Assembly: GCA_905233135.1 (NCBI GenBank)
Contig: CAJOCQ010000016.1
Span: 1-64,000, forward strand
Reading direction: 5' to 3'
DNA from: an uncultured Selenomonadaceae bacterium
Lineage (GTDB): Bacteria > Bacillota > Negativicutes > Selenomonadales > Selenomonadaceae
DNA: 64,000 bases
This document shows positions 34,417 through 43,099 of this stretch, one piece after another. The translations under genes and the position numbers were made by a program. Numbering within the stretch: the stretch's first letter is position 1; every line of letters begins with the position of its first letter. Below the pieces are notes generated by a model. The model was given only the letters and a program-made list of their open reading frames with translations. It was not told where the DNA came from and made no database searches.

Positions 34417-35597
34417 TAAATCGCCTTCCCTTCGTTATTTTTTTTGGCGGCGGGCAAAGTTACGGGCGCGGTTATTGAAATTTCATTGGCTTTAAAAATA
34501 TTTTTCGACGGCGGCAGATAACTTTTTGATTCTTTGAACGGCGGGATTAAATCCAAAATTTTTTCCTGCGAAGAAATTGTTTCAGGCTCAAATTTTTTTA
34601 CGGGTTTAATTTCTTTGACAGGTTCAATTTTTTCGGCGTGTTTACTTTCTGCAACGGGATTTTCGGATTTATAATTTGCGTCAATTTTTTTGTAAACTTC
34701 GCGCAGGTTCTCAATATTCAACGGCAAAAAGTACGCCAGCGAAATATCATCTTGGCTTGATTTTTTTGAAAGCCCCGCCAAAAGTTCGGATTTAATTTCG
34801 TTTTCGGTGGCGTCGAATCCCGCCTCCAAAATATTTTCAATCAGCACGCCGCCATAAAATTTATATAAATGTTCGGCGTTTTGAAAGTAGGGGAAACAAT
34901 CGTCAAACCCGTCCGTACTCAAAAAAATTGCAACGGGCGAATTTTGCGAAAAATTATCACAATCCAAAATTGCGTGACGAATTTTCAGCTCCGCTTTATC
35001 GTCGCAAATGGACGCTGTAACATTCAAAAAATTTTCTTCGTCGGGCGGTACGGGCGATTTAAATTCGCCGTTTTTTTGAAGTACAACGCAAGAGCCGTCG
35101 CCAATTTGCAAAATCAAAATCTGCGCGCCCGTCGAAATTGCGCAAATTAAAGTTGTGCCGTAAGCGGTATACAAATATTTTTCTACAATTTGCGGATTTT
35201 CGGAAGTGTAACGCGCCTTGTACTTTTCGCTGACAGATTCAAAGCGAATTTCGCCCGCGCCGAGTTCGCCGCCGCTTAAACGTTGCAGCCAATCTTTTTT
35301 TACGGCGTTGCGCCATTCGCTTACCAAATCGAATTTAAATTTTTTTATCCCCGTATCAGTCAAACGCTCAAAAGATTTTAAATCGTTGCAAAAAATTTTC
35401 ACCTGCTCAAATAAAACTTCAACGGCAAGCTTTGAACCAAATTCACTGCGAAAATAATTCCCGCCGCCGTGCCCGTCTGCAACCGCTGCAACTTGCACGT
35501 TCCCAAATTCCAAAGTTGCAGAGCTGTCTTGGCAATTCCAATTTTTTGCAAAATATTTTTGACCTTGAGAAGTGGCGGCAAATTTACGAAATTTCAT
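34416..35597 (-). CDS. PP2C-family protein phosphatase
   Basis: 393 residues. The PP2C-like domain covers about 1-270: NWNCQDSSA, VADGHGGGNYF with the metal-binding Asp-Gly pair, LQIGDGSCVVL, FLSTDGFDDCFPYF and SSQDDISLAYFLP with the terminal metal Asp. The last about 110 residues are a Lys/Glu/Pro-rich low-complexity tail, perhaps a docking region. In TerY-P-type systems this phosphatase opposes the partner kinase. GGAGGTG precedes the ATG. The gene is 24 bases after the TerY-like gene. Confidence 0.87.
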   Translation of the reverse strand: MKFRKFAATSQGQKYFAKNWNCQDSSATLEFGNVQVAAVADGHGGGNYFRSEFGSKLAVEVLFEQVKIFCNDLKSFERLTDTGIKKFKFDLVSEWRNAVKKDWLQRLSGGELGAGEIRFESVSEKYKARYTSENPQIVEKYLYTAYGTTLICAISTGAQILILQIGDGSCVVLQKNGEFKSPVPPDEENFLNVTASICDDKAELKIRHAILDCDNFSQNSPVAIFLSTDGFDDCFPYFQNAEHLYKFYGGVLIENILEAGFDATENEIKSELLAGLSKKSSQDDISLAYFLPLNIENLREVYKKIDANYKSENPVAESKHAEKIEPVKEIKPVKKFEPETISSQEKILDLIPPFKESKSYLPPSKNIFKANEISITAPVTLPAAKKNNEGKAI

Positions 35598-35621
35598 CGC
35601 AAAATTTCACCTCCAAAAAAT

Positions 35622-36362
35622 TTACCAATCTTCATCGGGGCTTGCGTTTAAAACGTTTCCTTGCGTTTGAAGGGCGTTTGCTGTTTTCTGCGTGTTGTCG
35701 TCGGGGTCAATCGAATTATCGTCGGGCGAAACTGCATTACTGCCCGTGCTTGCAACTTTTGAAGAAGTTATCGCTACGAAGTGAATCATTTTCTTCAAAT
35801 CTTTTGGGTCGTTGGTATGCAAAACAGTTTCATTGTTGCCCGTAAATTCGCGGAGAACATCGTCATTGGAATCGCCGTAACCAATCGCAACGCGCACTGC
35901 AACTTTGTACCAATTATTTTTTTTGAGTTCCTGCAATCCCGCTTGAAAATCGTCTGTAGGATCGCCGTCAGACAAAAGGAAAAGCACGGGCGCAACTGAA
36001 CCCGTAGCACGTTTCATAAAGCCGTGACTTACCGAAAGTTTTTTGTTGAGTTCGCTGAACGCCGCGCCCATTGCCGTAAGTCCGTCCGCGTTTAAGTCAA
36101 TCCAATTTGCTTTTAAAACTTCGGGCGCAACCAAATCATTTTCGCCCGTTACCCATTGCGCCTCAAAATCAAAAGTCATTATTGCAACTTTAATTTCGTT
36201 GTCGGCGTTACTTTCGTTCATTGAAATTAATTCAGGCAACACGCCTTCAATAGCCGCGTTTACCGCGCCGATTGGTGCGCCTGACATACTGCCCGAAGTA
36301 TCAAGCAAAAAAATTACAGGGCACATTCTCCGCGAAATTTGAATTTTGTCCAACATTCCCAT
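35622..36362 (-). CDS. TerY-like vWA domain protein
   Basis: 246 residues. The vWA domain has a full MIDAS: DTSGSMSGAPIGAVN, the threonine in GLTAMGAAF, and SDGDPTDDF. The sequence order and the GAPI and DGDPTDD details match TerY, the vWA component of tellurite/stress-response loci. The tail (about 205-246) is polar and Asp/Asn/Ser-rich. AAAGGAG precedes the ATG. It lies between the kinase and the PP2C gene, the order known for TerY-P triads. Confidence 0.87.
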   Translation of the reverse strand: MGMLDKIQISRRMCPVIFLLDTSGSMSGAPIGAVNAAIEGVLPELISMNESNADNEIKVAIMTFDFEAQWVTGENDLVAPEVLKANWIDLNADGLTAMGAAFSELNKKLSVSHGFMKRATGSVAPVLFLLSDGDPTDDFQAGLQELKKNNWYKVAVRVAIGYGDSNDDVLREFTGNNETVLHTNDPKDLKKMIHFVAITSSKVASTGSNAVSPDDNSIDPDDNTQKTANALQTQGNVLNASPDEDW

Positions 36363-36417
36363 TTTAAATTTCTCCTTTGCAAATTAAATTTTTTCTAATC
36401 AAAAATTATTCAACGCC

Positions 36418-37362
36418 TTAATTGACTACAACTTTTGCAACAGTACCGTTGCCGAAATCAATTTTAAAATCTGCGCCCAATACCAAAGTTTCACCGGGAT
36501 TTTTTACGGCGGTTTTACCGTCAGGCGCGGTTATCTGCCAACGTTTGTTTGTTTTATTTTCCAAGCCGAATTTGCCGGGTTTTTCTTTAATTACGGCGGC
36601 AATATTTTTAAAATCTTCGGACGCGCCGTCAACGTGATAATCATAAAGCACGGCGTCTTTGAAAATCGGTACAGTTACCGCTTGATTTGAACGCTTTGCA
36701 AAATTCAAGTAACCGACAGCTTTAATTTTGTGGTTGCCGCAAATTGTTTCTCTGTCACTTTCCAAAAAAATTTCTTCGCCGCATTGCGGACATTTTACGA
36801 TTGAACTTTTAAGCCGCATTAAAATATTAAACCAATCTTGCTCCAAAAGTCGCCCGCGCCCGTTAAGCAAAGATTCTTGGCTGAAAGATTCTTGAAACGC
36901 CGCCTTTACAAAACTTGGAAAATATTTCCACATATTAATTGCATTTTGATGAAGACCCGGAACAGGTGCGTTTGAATTATCGTTTTTATCATAAATGAAA
37001 AGCGGCTCCGTGCCGAAAAATCTTTTGTCATATTTATTTGTAAGCGCGGGCACATTTGTTTTTTGCCCTTCGAGCGGGTGGTCGCCGATAAAAAGCATAA
37101 ACAAAATTACCGCCAAAGAATATCTGTCAGTGATTTTATCGGGCTGCTTGTCGCCGCGTACAACTTCGGGAGCCATATAACGCGCCTTGCCCAAAACGCC
37201 TGAATTTTCGCCGTGTCCGACAACGTTATCGTTATCGCAAATTAAAACTTCGCCGCTTGAAGGATTAATTGAAAAATTGCCGTCATTTAAATCTTGGTAA
37301 TTGTAGCCTTTGTTATGCAACGCTTTAAACGCAGAAACCATATTCAATCCCGCGTCAACCAT
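36418..37362 (-). CDS. Ser/Thr kinase, C-lobe half with zinc ribbon and FHA-like tail (frameshifted from N-lobe)
   Basis: 314 residues as read. Catalytic-lobe motifs YQDLNDGNF (for HRDLKxxN), CDNDNV (for DFG) and ARYMAPEVVRG (APE) match the kinase group that accompanies TerY and PP2C. A zinc ribbon follows (CPQCGE...CGNH, about residues 190-211) and then a beta-rich FHA-like domain (GLENKTNKRWQI ... GADFKIDFGNG). The N-lobe is encoded immediately upstream in another frame. Removing one T from the T5 run (minus strand, 37387-37391) joins the two frames into ENFLNFQSAQAMVDAG. The true protein would be about 430 residues. Confidence 0.8.
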   Translation of the reverse strand: MVDAGLNMVSAFKALHNKGYNYQDLNDGNFSINPSSGEVLICDNDNVVGHGENSGVLGKARYMAPEVVRGDKQPDKITDRYSLAVILFMLFIGDHPLEGQKTNVPALTNKYDKRFFGTEPLFIYDKNDNSNAPVPGLHQNAINMWKYFPSFVKAAFQESFSQESLLNGRGRLLEQDWFNILMRLKSSIVKCPQCGEEIFLESDRETICGNHKIKAVGYLNFAKRSNQAVTVPIFKDAVLYDYHVDGASEDFKNIAAVIKEKPGKFGLENKTNKRWQITAPDGKTAVKNPGETLVLGADFKIDFGNGTVAKVVVN

Positions 37363-37381
37363 TGCCTGCGCACTTTGAAAA

Positions 37382-37714
37382 TTAAGAAAAATTTTCGTAG
37401 CCTTGTGGAAAAATTTTCATTGTGTAGCCGAAAGATTCATTGTCATCCCAATTTGTCAGCTCTTCAGGCCAAACGAACGCCGCAGAAGGTGCGCCGACTT
37501 TTATATTTTCTTCCAAGTTGTTATAAAATTTGCGGGCGTTGTTTAAATTGTCTCTGAAGTACCACTTCAACGCTTTTTCTTCGCCCGTATCGTCAAAAAT
37601 CACGCGGTAAACAATTCCCTGCCCGCCTTCGCCCAATTTGCCGACAACTGTCGCAGTTCTGCCTGAAGTCAATTCGATTTGTTGATTTTTTCTTAAAAGT
37701 GCAAAATTCGACAT
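37382..37714 (-). CDS. Ser/Thr kinase, N-lobe half (frameshifted)
   Basis: 110 residues ending at a premature TAA. It has the glycine-rich loop GKLGEGGQGIVYRV and the ATP-binding lysine in EKALKWYF, then the hinge FGYTMKIFPQGYENF. It has no catalytic loop, which is in the next frame downstream (36418-37362). GGGGGAA precedes the ATG. First gene of the minus-strand kinase/TerY/PP2C/GrpE-like/Hsp70 series. The break could be a real one-base insertion, a programmed shift or an assembly error in a homopolymer. Confidence 0.8.
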   Translation of the reverse strand: MSNFALLRKNQQIELTSGRTATVVGKLGEGGQGIVYRVIFDDTGEEKALKWYFRDNLNNARKFYNNLEENIKVGAPSAAFVWPEELTNWDDNESFGYTMKIFPQGYENFS

Positions 37715-37896
37715 AAAAAATTCCCCCTTCGTACAGTTTAAATTTCGATTAACGCCGCAAAATAACCTGCGCGAAGATTAAAAATTTTGCCTGCCTTGTA
37801 CAGAGTAAATTTTATTGGTCAAATGTTTGCAGCGGAGGTAATGTTTATGAAAAATAAATTTATAAAAATTTTTACGCAAAAGCTATGGTTGACGGT

Positions 37897-38706
37897 TTAA
37901 AAATATTTTTCGATAACTTTAACAATTCCGTCGTGGTCATTATCGTCAGTTATAAAATCGGCGAGTTTTTTTATTTCGGCGGAAGCATTGCCCATAACCG
38001 CCGCCGCGCCTGCCGTTTTTAAAATGTCAATATCGTTTGGCGCGTCCCCGACTGCAACAGTTTCTGCAATATCAATTTTTAAAAAGTTGCAAAGTTCTTT
38101 CAATCCTGAAGCTTTTGTAATTCCTTTGGGCGCACCTTCAAGCGCGGTAGTTTCGGCGTTGTTGAACGTAACGTCCAAATGTTTAAGTCGCTCAAAATTT
38201 CTGTCGCGTGATTCGGGCGTACGATGGTACAGATTAACTTTGATAACTTCGCCGGGATTTTCTTGAATGTACTTTTTAAAATCGTTGCAACGCTTGCAAA
38301 TTCGGTTGTACATATCCTTATAAACGCTCATTTGAAAATCTGCCGCGTTTTGAATATCTTCTTCTTTCATAATCGAACTATGCACGCCCAAAAGGTGAAT
38401 CATTGCATTTTCCAAAATCCCCGCGTCGATAATTTCCAGCGCAATTTCTTCGGGGACGGGGTGAACAGTCACGGGCTTTTTGTTGAAAAAATCGTAGACA
38501 ACGCCGCCGCTTGTAGTTATGCCGTAATGCATAAATTTTAATTCTTCCTTGTAGTCTGCAAGTTCGGCAATGCCGCGCCCCGTAGAAACTACAACTGCAA
38601 CGCCGCGCTTTGAAAGTTCGGAAATTGCCGCCGCAGTTTTCGGGCTGATTTTTTTTTGAGAATTTAACATTGTGCCGTCCATATCCAACGCCAAAAGCTT
38701 ATACAT
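37897..38706 (-). CDS. Cof-type HAD-superfamily phosphatase
   Basis: 269 residues. Motif I DMDGTMLN, motif II STGRG, motif III lysine in KGITKASGL and motif IV GDAPNDIDIL, with a C2-type cap in between, define a Cof/IIB HAD hydrolase that dephosphorylates sugar phosphates, FMN or PLP. GGAGA eight bases before the ATG at 38706 fixes the start; the longer frame to 38904 crosses into the divergent glycosyltransferase. It is upstream of the TerY-P cluster but separated from it by 182 bases. Confidence 0.92.
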   Translation of the reverse strand: MYKLLALDMDGTMLNSQKKISPKTAAAISELSKRGVAVVVSTGRGIAELADYKEELKFMHYGITTSGGVVYDFFNKKPVTVHPVPEEIALEIIDAGILENAMIHLLGVHSSIMKEEDIQNAADFQMSVYKDMYNRICKRCNDFKKYIQENPGEVIKVNLYHRTPESRDRNFERLKHLDVTFNNAETTALEGAPKGITKASGLKELCNFLKIDIAETVAVGDAPNDIDILKTAGAAAVMGNASAEIKKLADFITDDNDHDGIVKVIEKYF

Positions 38707-38795
38707 AAAAATTTCTCCAATCATTTTTGAAAAATTGTACATTGCAGGCAGATTTTTTTCAATAAAAATGCTAAAATATTTTCGGAGGGATTTAA

Positions 38796-39839
38796 ATGCG
38801 AATTTTGGTAATAGCTCCCGACACTGAACAACTTCGCCCGTTTTCAAAAAGTATTTTTGACGAAATGAAAAATTTCGGCGGCGCGGAAATTGAAATGGTT
38901 GCAATGAATATTTTTTATTTAAACTGCAGCTACTTTCAACGGCGGCTTTACAAACTCGGCTACAGGGCGGACGAAATTGCCTACGATAAAAAAATTATTG
39001 ACGAATTGGAAAAAAAATGCGCAGAATTTCAGCCTGACTGCGTTTTGATTTTGAACGGTACGCACGTACCAACGGCAGTGCAAAAATTTTTGACGCGCTA
39101 TAAAATAATTGCGTGGCTTTGGGATTCATTTCGGCGCGGTCCCTGTTTAATATCTACCGTAAATTTGGCGGACGAAATTTTTTGCTTTGAGTACGAAGAT
39201 TTAAAATTTTTGGCGGAAAAGGGAAAATTGGCACACTATTTGCCGCTCGGCGCAGACGATAAAATTTATTTTCCGCGCGCAGTTGAACGCGATATTGACA
39301 TTTCATTTGTAGGGCTTGCCTCGAAGGAGCGGCTTGAATTGTTAAATAAAATTTGTGAACGCGCCCTGCAAAAAAATTGGAATGTTAAAATTGGCGGGAT
39401 TTTTTACGACAAGAAACATTTTTGGAAGAAATATATTTTTCGGTATCGTCAAGAATATCTTGCAAAGTTCATTGACAACAGAATTTTTTCAGCCGAAGAA
39501 GTTGCCGAATTATATTGCCGCAGTAAAATTTGTTTGAATATCAATACAAAAGTTCATCGCAGCTTGAGCCCGCGCACTTTTGAAATCTGCGCGACGAAAA
39601 GTTTTCAGCTAATGAACAGCGGGCAAATTTCGCACGGCTTAATGAATCTTGAAACAGACCTTGCAACTTTTGACGGCATAGAAGATTTACTGGAAAAGAT
39701 TGAATATTATTTGGCGAATGACGAATTGCGGGAAAAAATTGCGCTTGCAGGTTACAACGCCGTTATAAAAAATTGCACAATGAAAAAATCCGTAGAAAAA
39801 CTTTTTGCGGAATCAGAAATTTTGCGGGGCTTGAAATGA
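38796..39839 (+). CDS. CgeB-like glycosyltransferase
   Basis: 347 residues. DCVLILNGTHVP, IIAWLWDSFRRGP, FEYEDLKFLAEKG, YLPLGADDKIYFP and DISFVGLASKERLELL, then SKICLNINTKVHRSLSPRTFEICATKSFQL near the C-terminus are typical of the CgeB/spore-coat-type glycosyltransferase family (GT-B fold). It probably adds a sugar to a surface or flagellar structure; the acceptor is unknown. GGAGGG precedes the ATG. Its stop overlaps the ATG of the next gene (ATGA), so the two are coupled although functionally unlike. Confidence 0.8.
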   Translation: MRILVIAPDTEQLRPFSKSIFDEMKNFGGAEIEMVAMNIFYLNCSYFQRRLYKLGYRADEIAYDKKIIDELEKKCAEFQPDCVLILNGTHVPTAVQKFLTRYKIIAWLWDSFRRGPCLISTVNLADEIFCFEYEDLKFLAEKGKLAHYLPLGADDKIYFPRAVERDIDISFVGLASKERLELLNKICERALQKNWNVKIGGIFYDKKHFWKKYIFRYRQEYLAKFIDNRIFSAEEVAELYCRSKICLNINTKVHRSLSPRTFEICATKSFQLMNSGQISHGLMNLETDLATFDGIEDLLEKIEYYLANDELREKIALAGYNAVIKNCTMKKSVEKLFAESEILRGLK

Positions 39840-40660
39840 TTGAAGTTAAAAATGTCAGCTATACTTATATGAAGAAAACGCCGTTTGAAAAAACCGCGTT
39901 GCAAGAAATTTCTTTCAGTGTCAACGAAGGAGATTTTTTGGCAATAGCGGGGCATACCGGCTCGGGTAAATCTACGCTGATTCAAATTATTGCCGGGCTG
40001 ATTGATTTGGAAATTGGCGCGGTTGAAATTGACGGCGAAGGCGTAAAAAATAAATCTGCGCGAAGTAAAATCGGAATTGTTTTCCAATATCCCGAATACC
40101 AACTGTTTGAAGAAACCGTTGAAAAGGATATTGCCTTTGGACCGCGCAATTTCGGTTTAAGCGAAGTTGAGATTGCGGCGCGCGTCAATGACGCAATGAA
40201 ATTTGTTGACCTTGACGAAAGTTTGAAAAATGTATCGCCGTTTGAACTTTCGGGCGGGCAAAAGCGGCGCGTTGCAATAGCGGGGATTTTGGCACTCAAG
40301 CCGAAATATTTAATACTTGACGAGCCGACGGCAGGGCTTGACCCGCAGGCGAAAAAAAATCTTTTGGCGGAAATAAAAAAACTCCACCGCGCAGGCGTCA
40401 CAATAATTTTTGTTTCGCACGCAATGGAAGATATAGCCGTGCTTGCAAGCCGCGTGATAGTTTTGGCGCAAGGGAAAATTTTATTTGAAGGCACGCCGCG
40501 TAAACTTTTCGGACAAGCTGAAATTTTGGAACGCGCGGGATTGTTGCCGCCGCCAATTACTCAAATAATGCAAAATTTTCTTCGCGCAGGTTTCAACGTC
40601 AACACTGAAATAATTTCACTCGAAGAAGCCGAAAAAGAAATTGCGAAATTTCGGCGTTAA
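39836..40660 (+). CDS. ecfA: Energy-coupling factor (ECF) transporter ATPase
   Basis: 274 residues. Walker A GHTGSGKST, Q-loop QYPEYQLFEETVEKDIAFGP (characteristic of EcfA2), signature LSGGQKRR, Walker B YLILDEPTAGLDP and H-loop VSHAMED are all intact. EcfA proteins power vitamin or metal uptake through EcfT and an S-component. No EcfA1, EcfT or S gene is adjacent, so it must share a module encoded elsewhere or be a displaced paralog. It begins inside the previous gene (ATGA overlap). Confidence 0.9.
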   Translation: MIEVKNVSYTYMKKTPFEKTALQEISFSVNEGDFLAIAGHTGSGKSTLIQIIAGLIDLEIGAVEIDGEGVKNKSARSKIGIVFQYPEYQLFEETVEKDIAFGPRNFGLSEVEIAARVNDAMKFVDLDESLKNVSPFELSGGQKRRVAIAGILALKPKYLILDEPTAGLDPQAKKNLLAEIKKLHRAGVTIIFVSHAMEDIAVLASRVIVLAQGKILFEGTPRKLFGQAEILERAGLLPPPITQIMQNFLRAGFNVNTEIISLEEAEKEIAKFRR

Positions 40661-40796
40661 AAGCCGCGTACAGCGTTTTTAATTTTTTTGAGTATATTTG
40701 TACCAAAGAAAGTTAAAGGCGGCTTGTCGTTGAAATTTGACGCTTTTAAAGCTATATTTGCGGTTGCACTAAAAATTTTTTTGGTTGGGATAAATT

Positions 40797-41879
40797 TTGA
40801 AAGTTTTAATATTATCGGCGTCAATAGGCGCAGGACATACAAAGGCGGCTGAAGCGTTAAAAAATTTTTTGCCGGCGGAAGTCGAAGTTGTAGATTTTAT
40901 GGCGCGGGATTTTTCAACGTTAAATTGGCTTATGAAAAAAATTTATTTGGCGGCGTTGAAATTTATCCCCGACCTTTACGACAAACTTTACAAATTGACT
41001 GACGCGCGAAAAACAGGAACTTCAACGCGCTTTTTAATTTCCGCGCTGATGTACTTTCCATTTGTACGCTTGCTGAAAAAATTTCGCCCCAACGTCGTAA
41101 TTTGTACTCATCCTTTTCCCGAATCGGCGGCGGCTCTTTGGAAATTTTTGCACGCCAAGTCTCAAAAAAATTTTTCATTGGCGGCAGTTTTAACTGATTA
41201 TTCACTCCACGAAATTTGGATTTTTAGCGAAGTCGATATTTACTTTGTTGCAACAGAAAAAATGAAAAGCGAACTTGCCGCGCATTCCCGCACCAATCAA
41301 GAAATTTTTGCAACGGGTATTCCTATCGGCGCGGAATTTTCCAACGTCAAAAAAATCCCTCGCGCAGGTTTAAAAACTGTTTTAATAATGGGCGGCGGCT
41401 TGGGATTAGGTTCGATTGAAGAAACTTTGCAGGATTTAAATAACGTTGAAACGCCGCTTGAAATAATCGCCGTCGCAGGGCAAAATGAAAATCTTTTGAC
41501 GCGCCTGAAAATCCTTCAGCCGAAATTAAAACATTCAACAAAAATTTTCGGCTACGTCGAAAACGTCTGCGAACTTATGAGCGCAGCAGATTTATTAATT
41601 ACAAAACCGGGTGCGCTTACAATGACAGAAGCATTTGCAGTAGGCTTGCCAATGCTTTTACACGCGCCAATACCGGGACCCGAAGCCAAAAACGCCGAAT
41701 ACGCAATTTCTAACGGCGCGGCTCTTTCTGTCGGCGAAAAAAAAGTTTCTGCTGTACTCAACGAACTTTTGAAAAATCCCGCGCTGATTTCTCAAATGAA
41801 ACTTAACGCGCAAAAACTCGGCAAAGTTGACGCAGCGGCAACAATTATTAAAATCCTGCAGGATTCTGTAACTTGTTAA
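40797..41879 (+). CDS. MGDG synthase / UgtP-like diacylglycerol glycosyltransferase
   Basis: 360 residues from a TTG. The N-terminal domain has SASIGAGHTKAAEAL and CTHPFPESAA as in monogalactosyldiacylglycerol synthases. The C-terminal GT28 domain has IMGGGLGLGSIEE, IFGYVENVCELMSAADLLITKPGALTMTEA and AVGLPMLLHAPIPGPEAKNA, the UDP-sugar site. It likely glucosylates or galactosylates diacylglycerol at the inner membrane. The ribosome site (TTGGGA) is weak. A structured repeat follows. Confidence 0.88.
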   Translation: MKVLILSASIGAGHTKAAEALKNFLPAEVEVVDFMARDFSTLNWLMKKIYLAALKFIPDLYDKLYKLTDARKTGTSTRFLISALMYFPFVRLLKKFRPNVVICTHPFPESAAALWKFLHAKSQKNFSLAAVLTDYSLHEIWIFSEVDIYFVATEKMKSELAAHSRTNQEIFATGIPIGAEFSNVKKIPRAGLKTVLIMGGGLGLGSIEETLQDLNNVETPLEIIAVAGQNENLLTRLKILQPKLKHSTKIFGYVENVCELMSAADLLITKPGALTMTEAFAVGLPMLLHAPIPGPEAKNAEYAISNGAALSVGEKKVSAVLNELLKNPALISQMKLNAQKLGKVDAAATIIKILQDSVTC

Positions 41880-41910
41880 ATTATTTTTGAAAAATAAAAA
41901 AGCACGCGCT

Positions 41911-42037
41911 TTCTCGGGCACGGCGCACACGGACGTGCGCCGCCCGCAATAAGTCGCAGGATGCGACTTCTGCGGGGTGGAAGTTTTTCTTTCTTTGCTA
42001 AGCGTTTCTTTCTTTTTACAAAAAGAAAGAAATGCTG
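41911..42037 (+). repeat. Modular structured intergenic repeat, copy H
   Basis: Hairpin CGGGC-AC-GGCGCAC-ACGGAC-GTGCGCC-GCCCG, then AAGTCGC-AGGAT-GCGACTT, then AGCGTTTCTTTCTTTTT-ACA-AAAAGAAAGAAATGCT. It lacks the long closing-stem module of copies A-E. The remaining sequence to the metA start (42038-42171) shows no recognisable riboswitch or gene. Confidence 0.75.
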
Positions 42038-42171
42038 TATTTTCAAAAAGATTAAACATTTATAAACACCGATTATAAAAAAACTTCCTGCTTATTAGCC
42101 GCGCCGCTCAAAAAAGGATTATCTTTACAAAGCGCAGAATATTAAAAAAAAATCCCGAAGGAATGATAATT

Positions 42172-43089
42172 TTGCCCATAAAAATACCGAATAACCTTCC
42201 CGCAGCAAATGTCCTTGAACACGAAAATATTTTCTTTATGAACGCGGCGCGCGCCTATTCCCAAGATATTCGCCCGCTTAGAATTTTGATTTTAAATCTT
42301 ATGCCGATAAAATCTGTAACTGAAACGCAACTTTTGAGACTTTTGGGCAATACGCCGCTGCAAGTCGAAGTTGATTTTATTTACACTGCAACCTACACGC
42401 CTTCTCATACGCCAAAAGATTATTTGAGCGAATTTTACGGTACATTTAAAGACGTTAAGCACAAAAAATACGACGGCTTAATTATCACGGGCGCGCCTGT
42501 TGAATTTATGGATTTTGAAGACGTTGCATATTGGGCGGAAATTTCGGAAATTATGGAATGGAGCAAAACGCACGTGTACTCAACTTTTCATATTTGTTGG
42601 GGAGCGCAGGCGGGCTTGTATTATCATTACGGCGTCCCTAAACATATTCTCGACAAAAAAATTTCGGGCGTGTACCTGCACAAATTGTGCGTCCAGTATG
42701 AAAAACTTTTTCGCGGCTTCGACGATGAATTTTTTGTGCCGCATTCAAGAAATACTGATAATCTTGCTGAAGATATTAAAAAAATTCCCGCGCTGAAAAT
42801 TTTGGCAACTTCCGATGAAGTCGGCGTTTATATAGTTGCAAATTTGGAAAAGCGGCAATTCTTTATTACAGGACACGCTGAATACGACCCTTACACTTTG
42901 AAAAATGAATATGAACGGGATTTACGCGCCGGCTTAAATCCCAATATACCGCAAAATTATTTTCCGAATGACAATCCGAATTTGGAACCTGTTGTAAAAT
43001 GGCGCAGCGTTGCTCACTTACTTTTTGCTAATTGGCTGAATTATTATGTTTACCAAGAAACTCCTTACGAAATTGATTCTATAGGTTGA
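42172..43089 (+). CDS. metA: Homoserine O-succinyl/acetyltransferase
   Basis: 305 residues. The N-terminus [21 protein letters not shown] is diagnostic of MetA, which activates homoserine in methionine synthesis. [42 protein letters not shown] with the catalytic Cys, SGVYLHKL, and [13 protein letters not shown] with the active-site His and Glu are all present. The TTG at 42172 is preferred over the ATG at 42163 because family alignment starts there and GAAGGA is correctly spaced (9 bases); from the ATG the site would abut the start codon. Acyl-donor preference (acetyl- or succinyl-CoA) cannot be settled by eye. Confidence 0.93.
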   Translation: MPIKIPNNLPAANVLEHENIFFMNAARAYSQDIRPLRILILNLMPIKSVTETQLLRLLGNTPLQVEVDFIYTATYTPSHTPKDYLSEFYGTFKDVKHKKYDGLIITGAPVEFMDFEDVAYWAEISEIMEWSKTHVYSTFHICWGAQAGLYYHYGVPKHILDKKISGVYLHKLCVQYEKLFRGFDDEFFVPHSRNTDNLAEDIKKIPALKILATSDEVGVYIVANLEKRQFFITGHAEYDPYTLKNEYERDLRAGLNPNIPQNYFPNDNPNLEPVVKWRSVAHLLFANWLNYYVYQETPYEIDSIG

Positions 43090-43099
43090 GGTGCTGAAA

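Noticed and set aside
37362-37382. Kinase halves as two independent genes
   Set aside because: Neither half has a complete kinase fold, the second has no ribosome site at its ATG, and one base change joins them into a normal kinase.
42163-42171. ATG start three codons upstream in metA
   Set aside because: The Shine-Dalgarno GAAGGA would touch this ATG; MetA proteins start at the PIKIP segment.
42038-42171. SAM riboswitch before metA
   Set aside because: None of the conserved S-box elements or a following terminator could be recognised.
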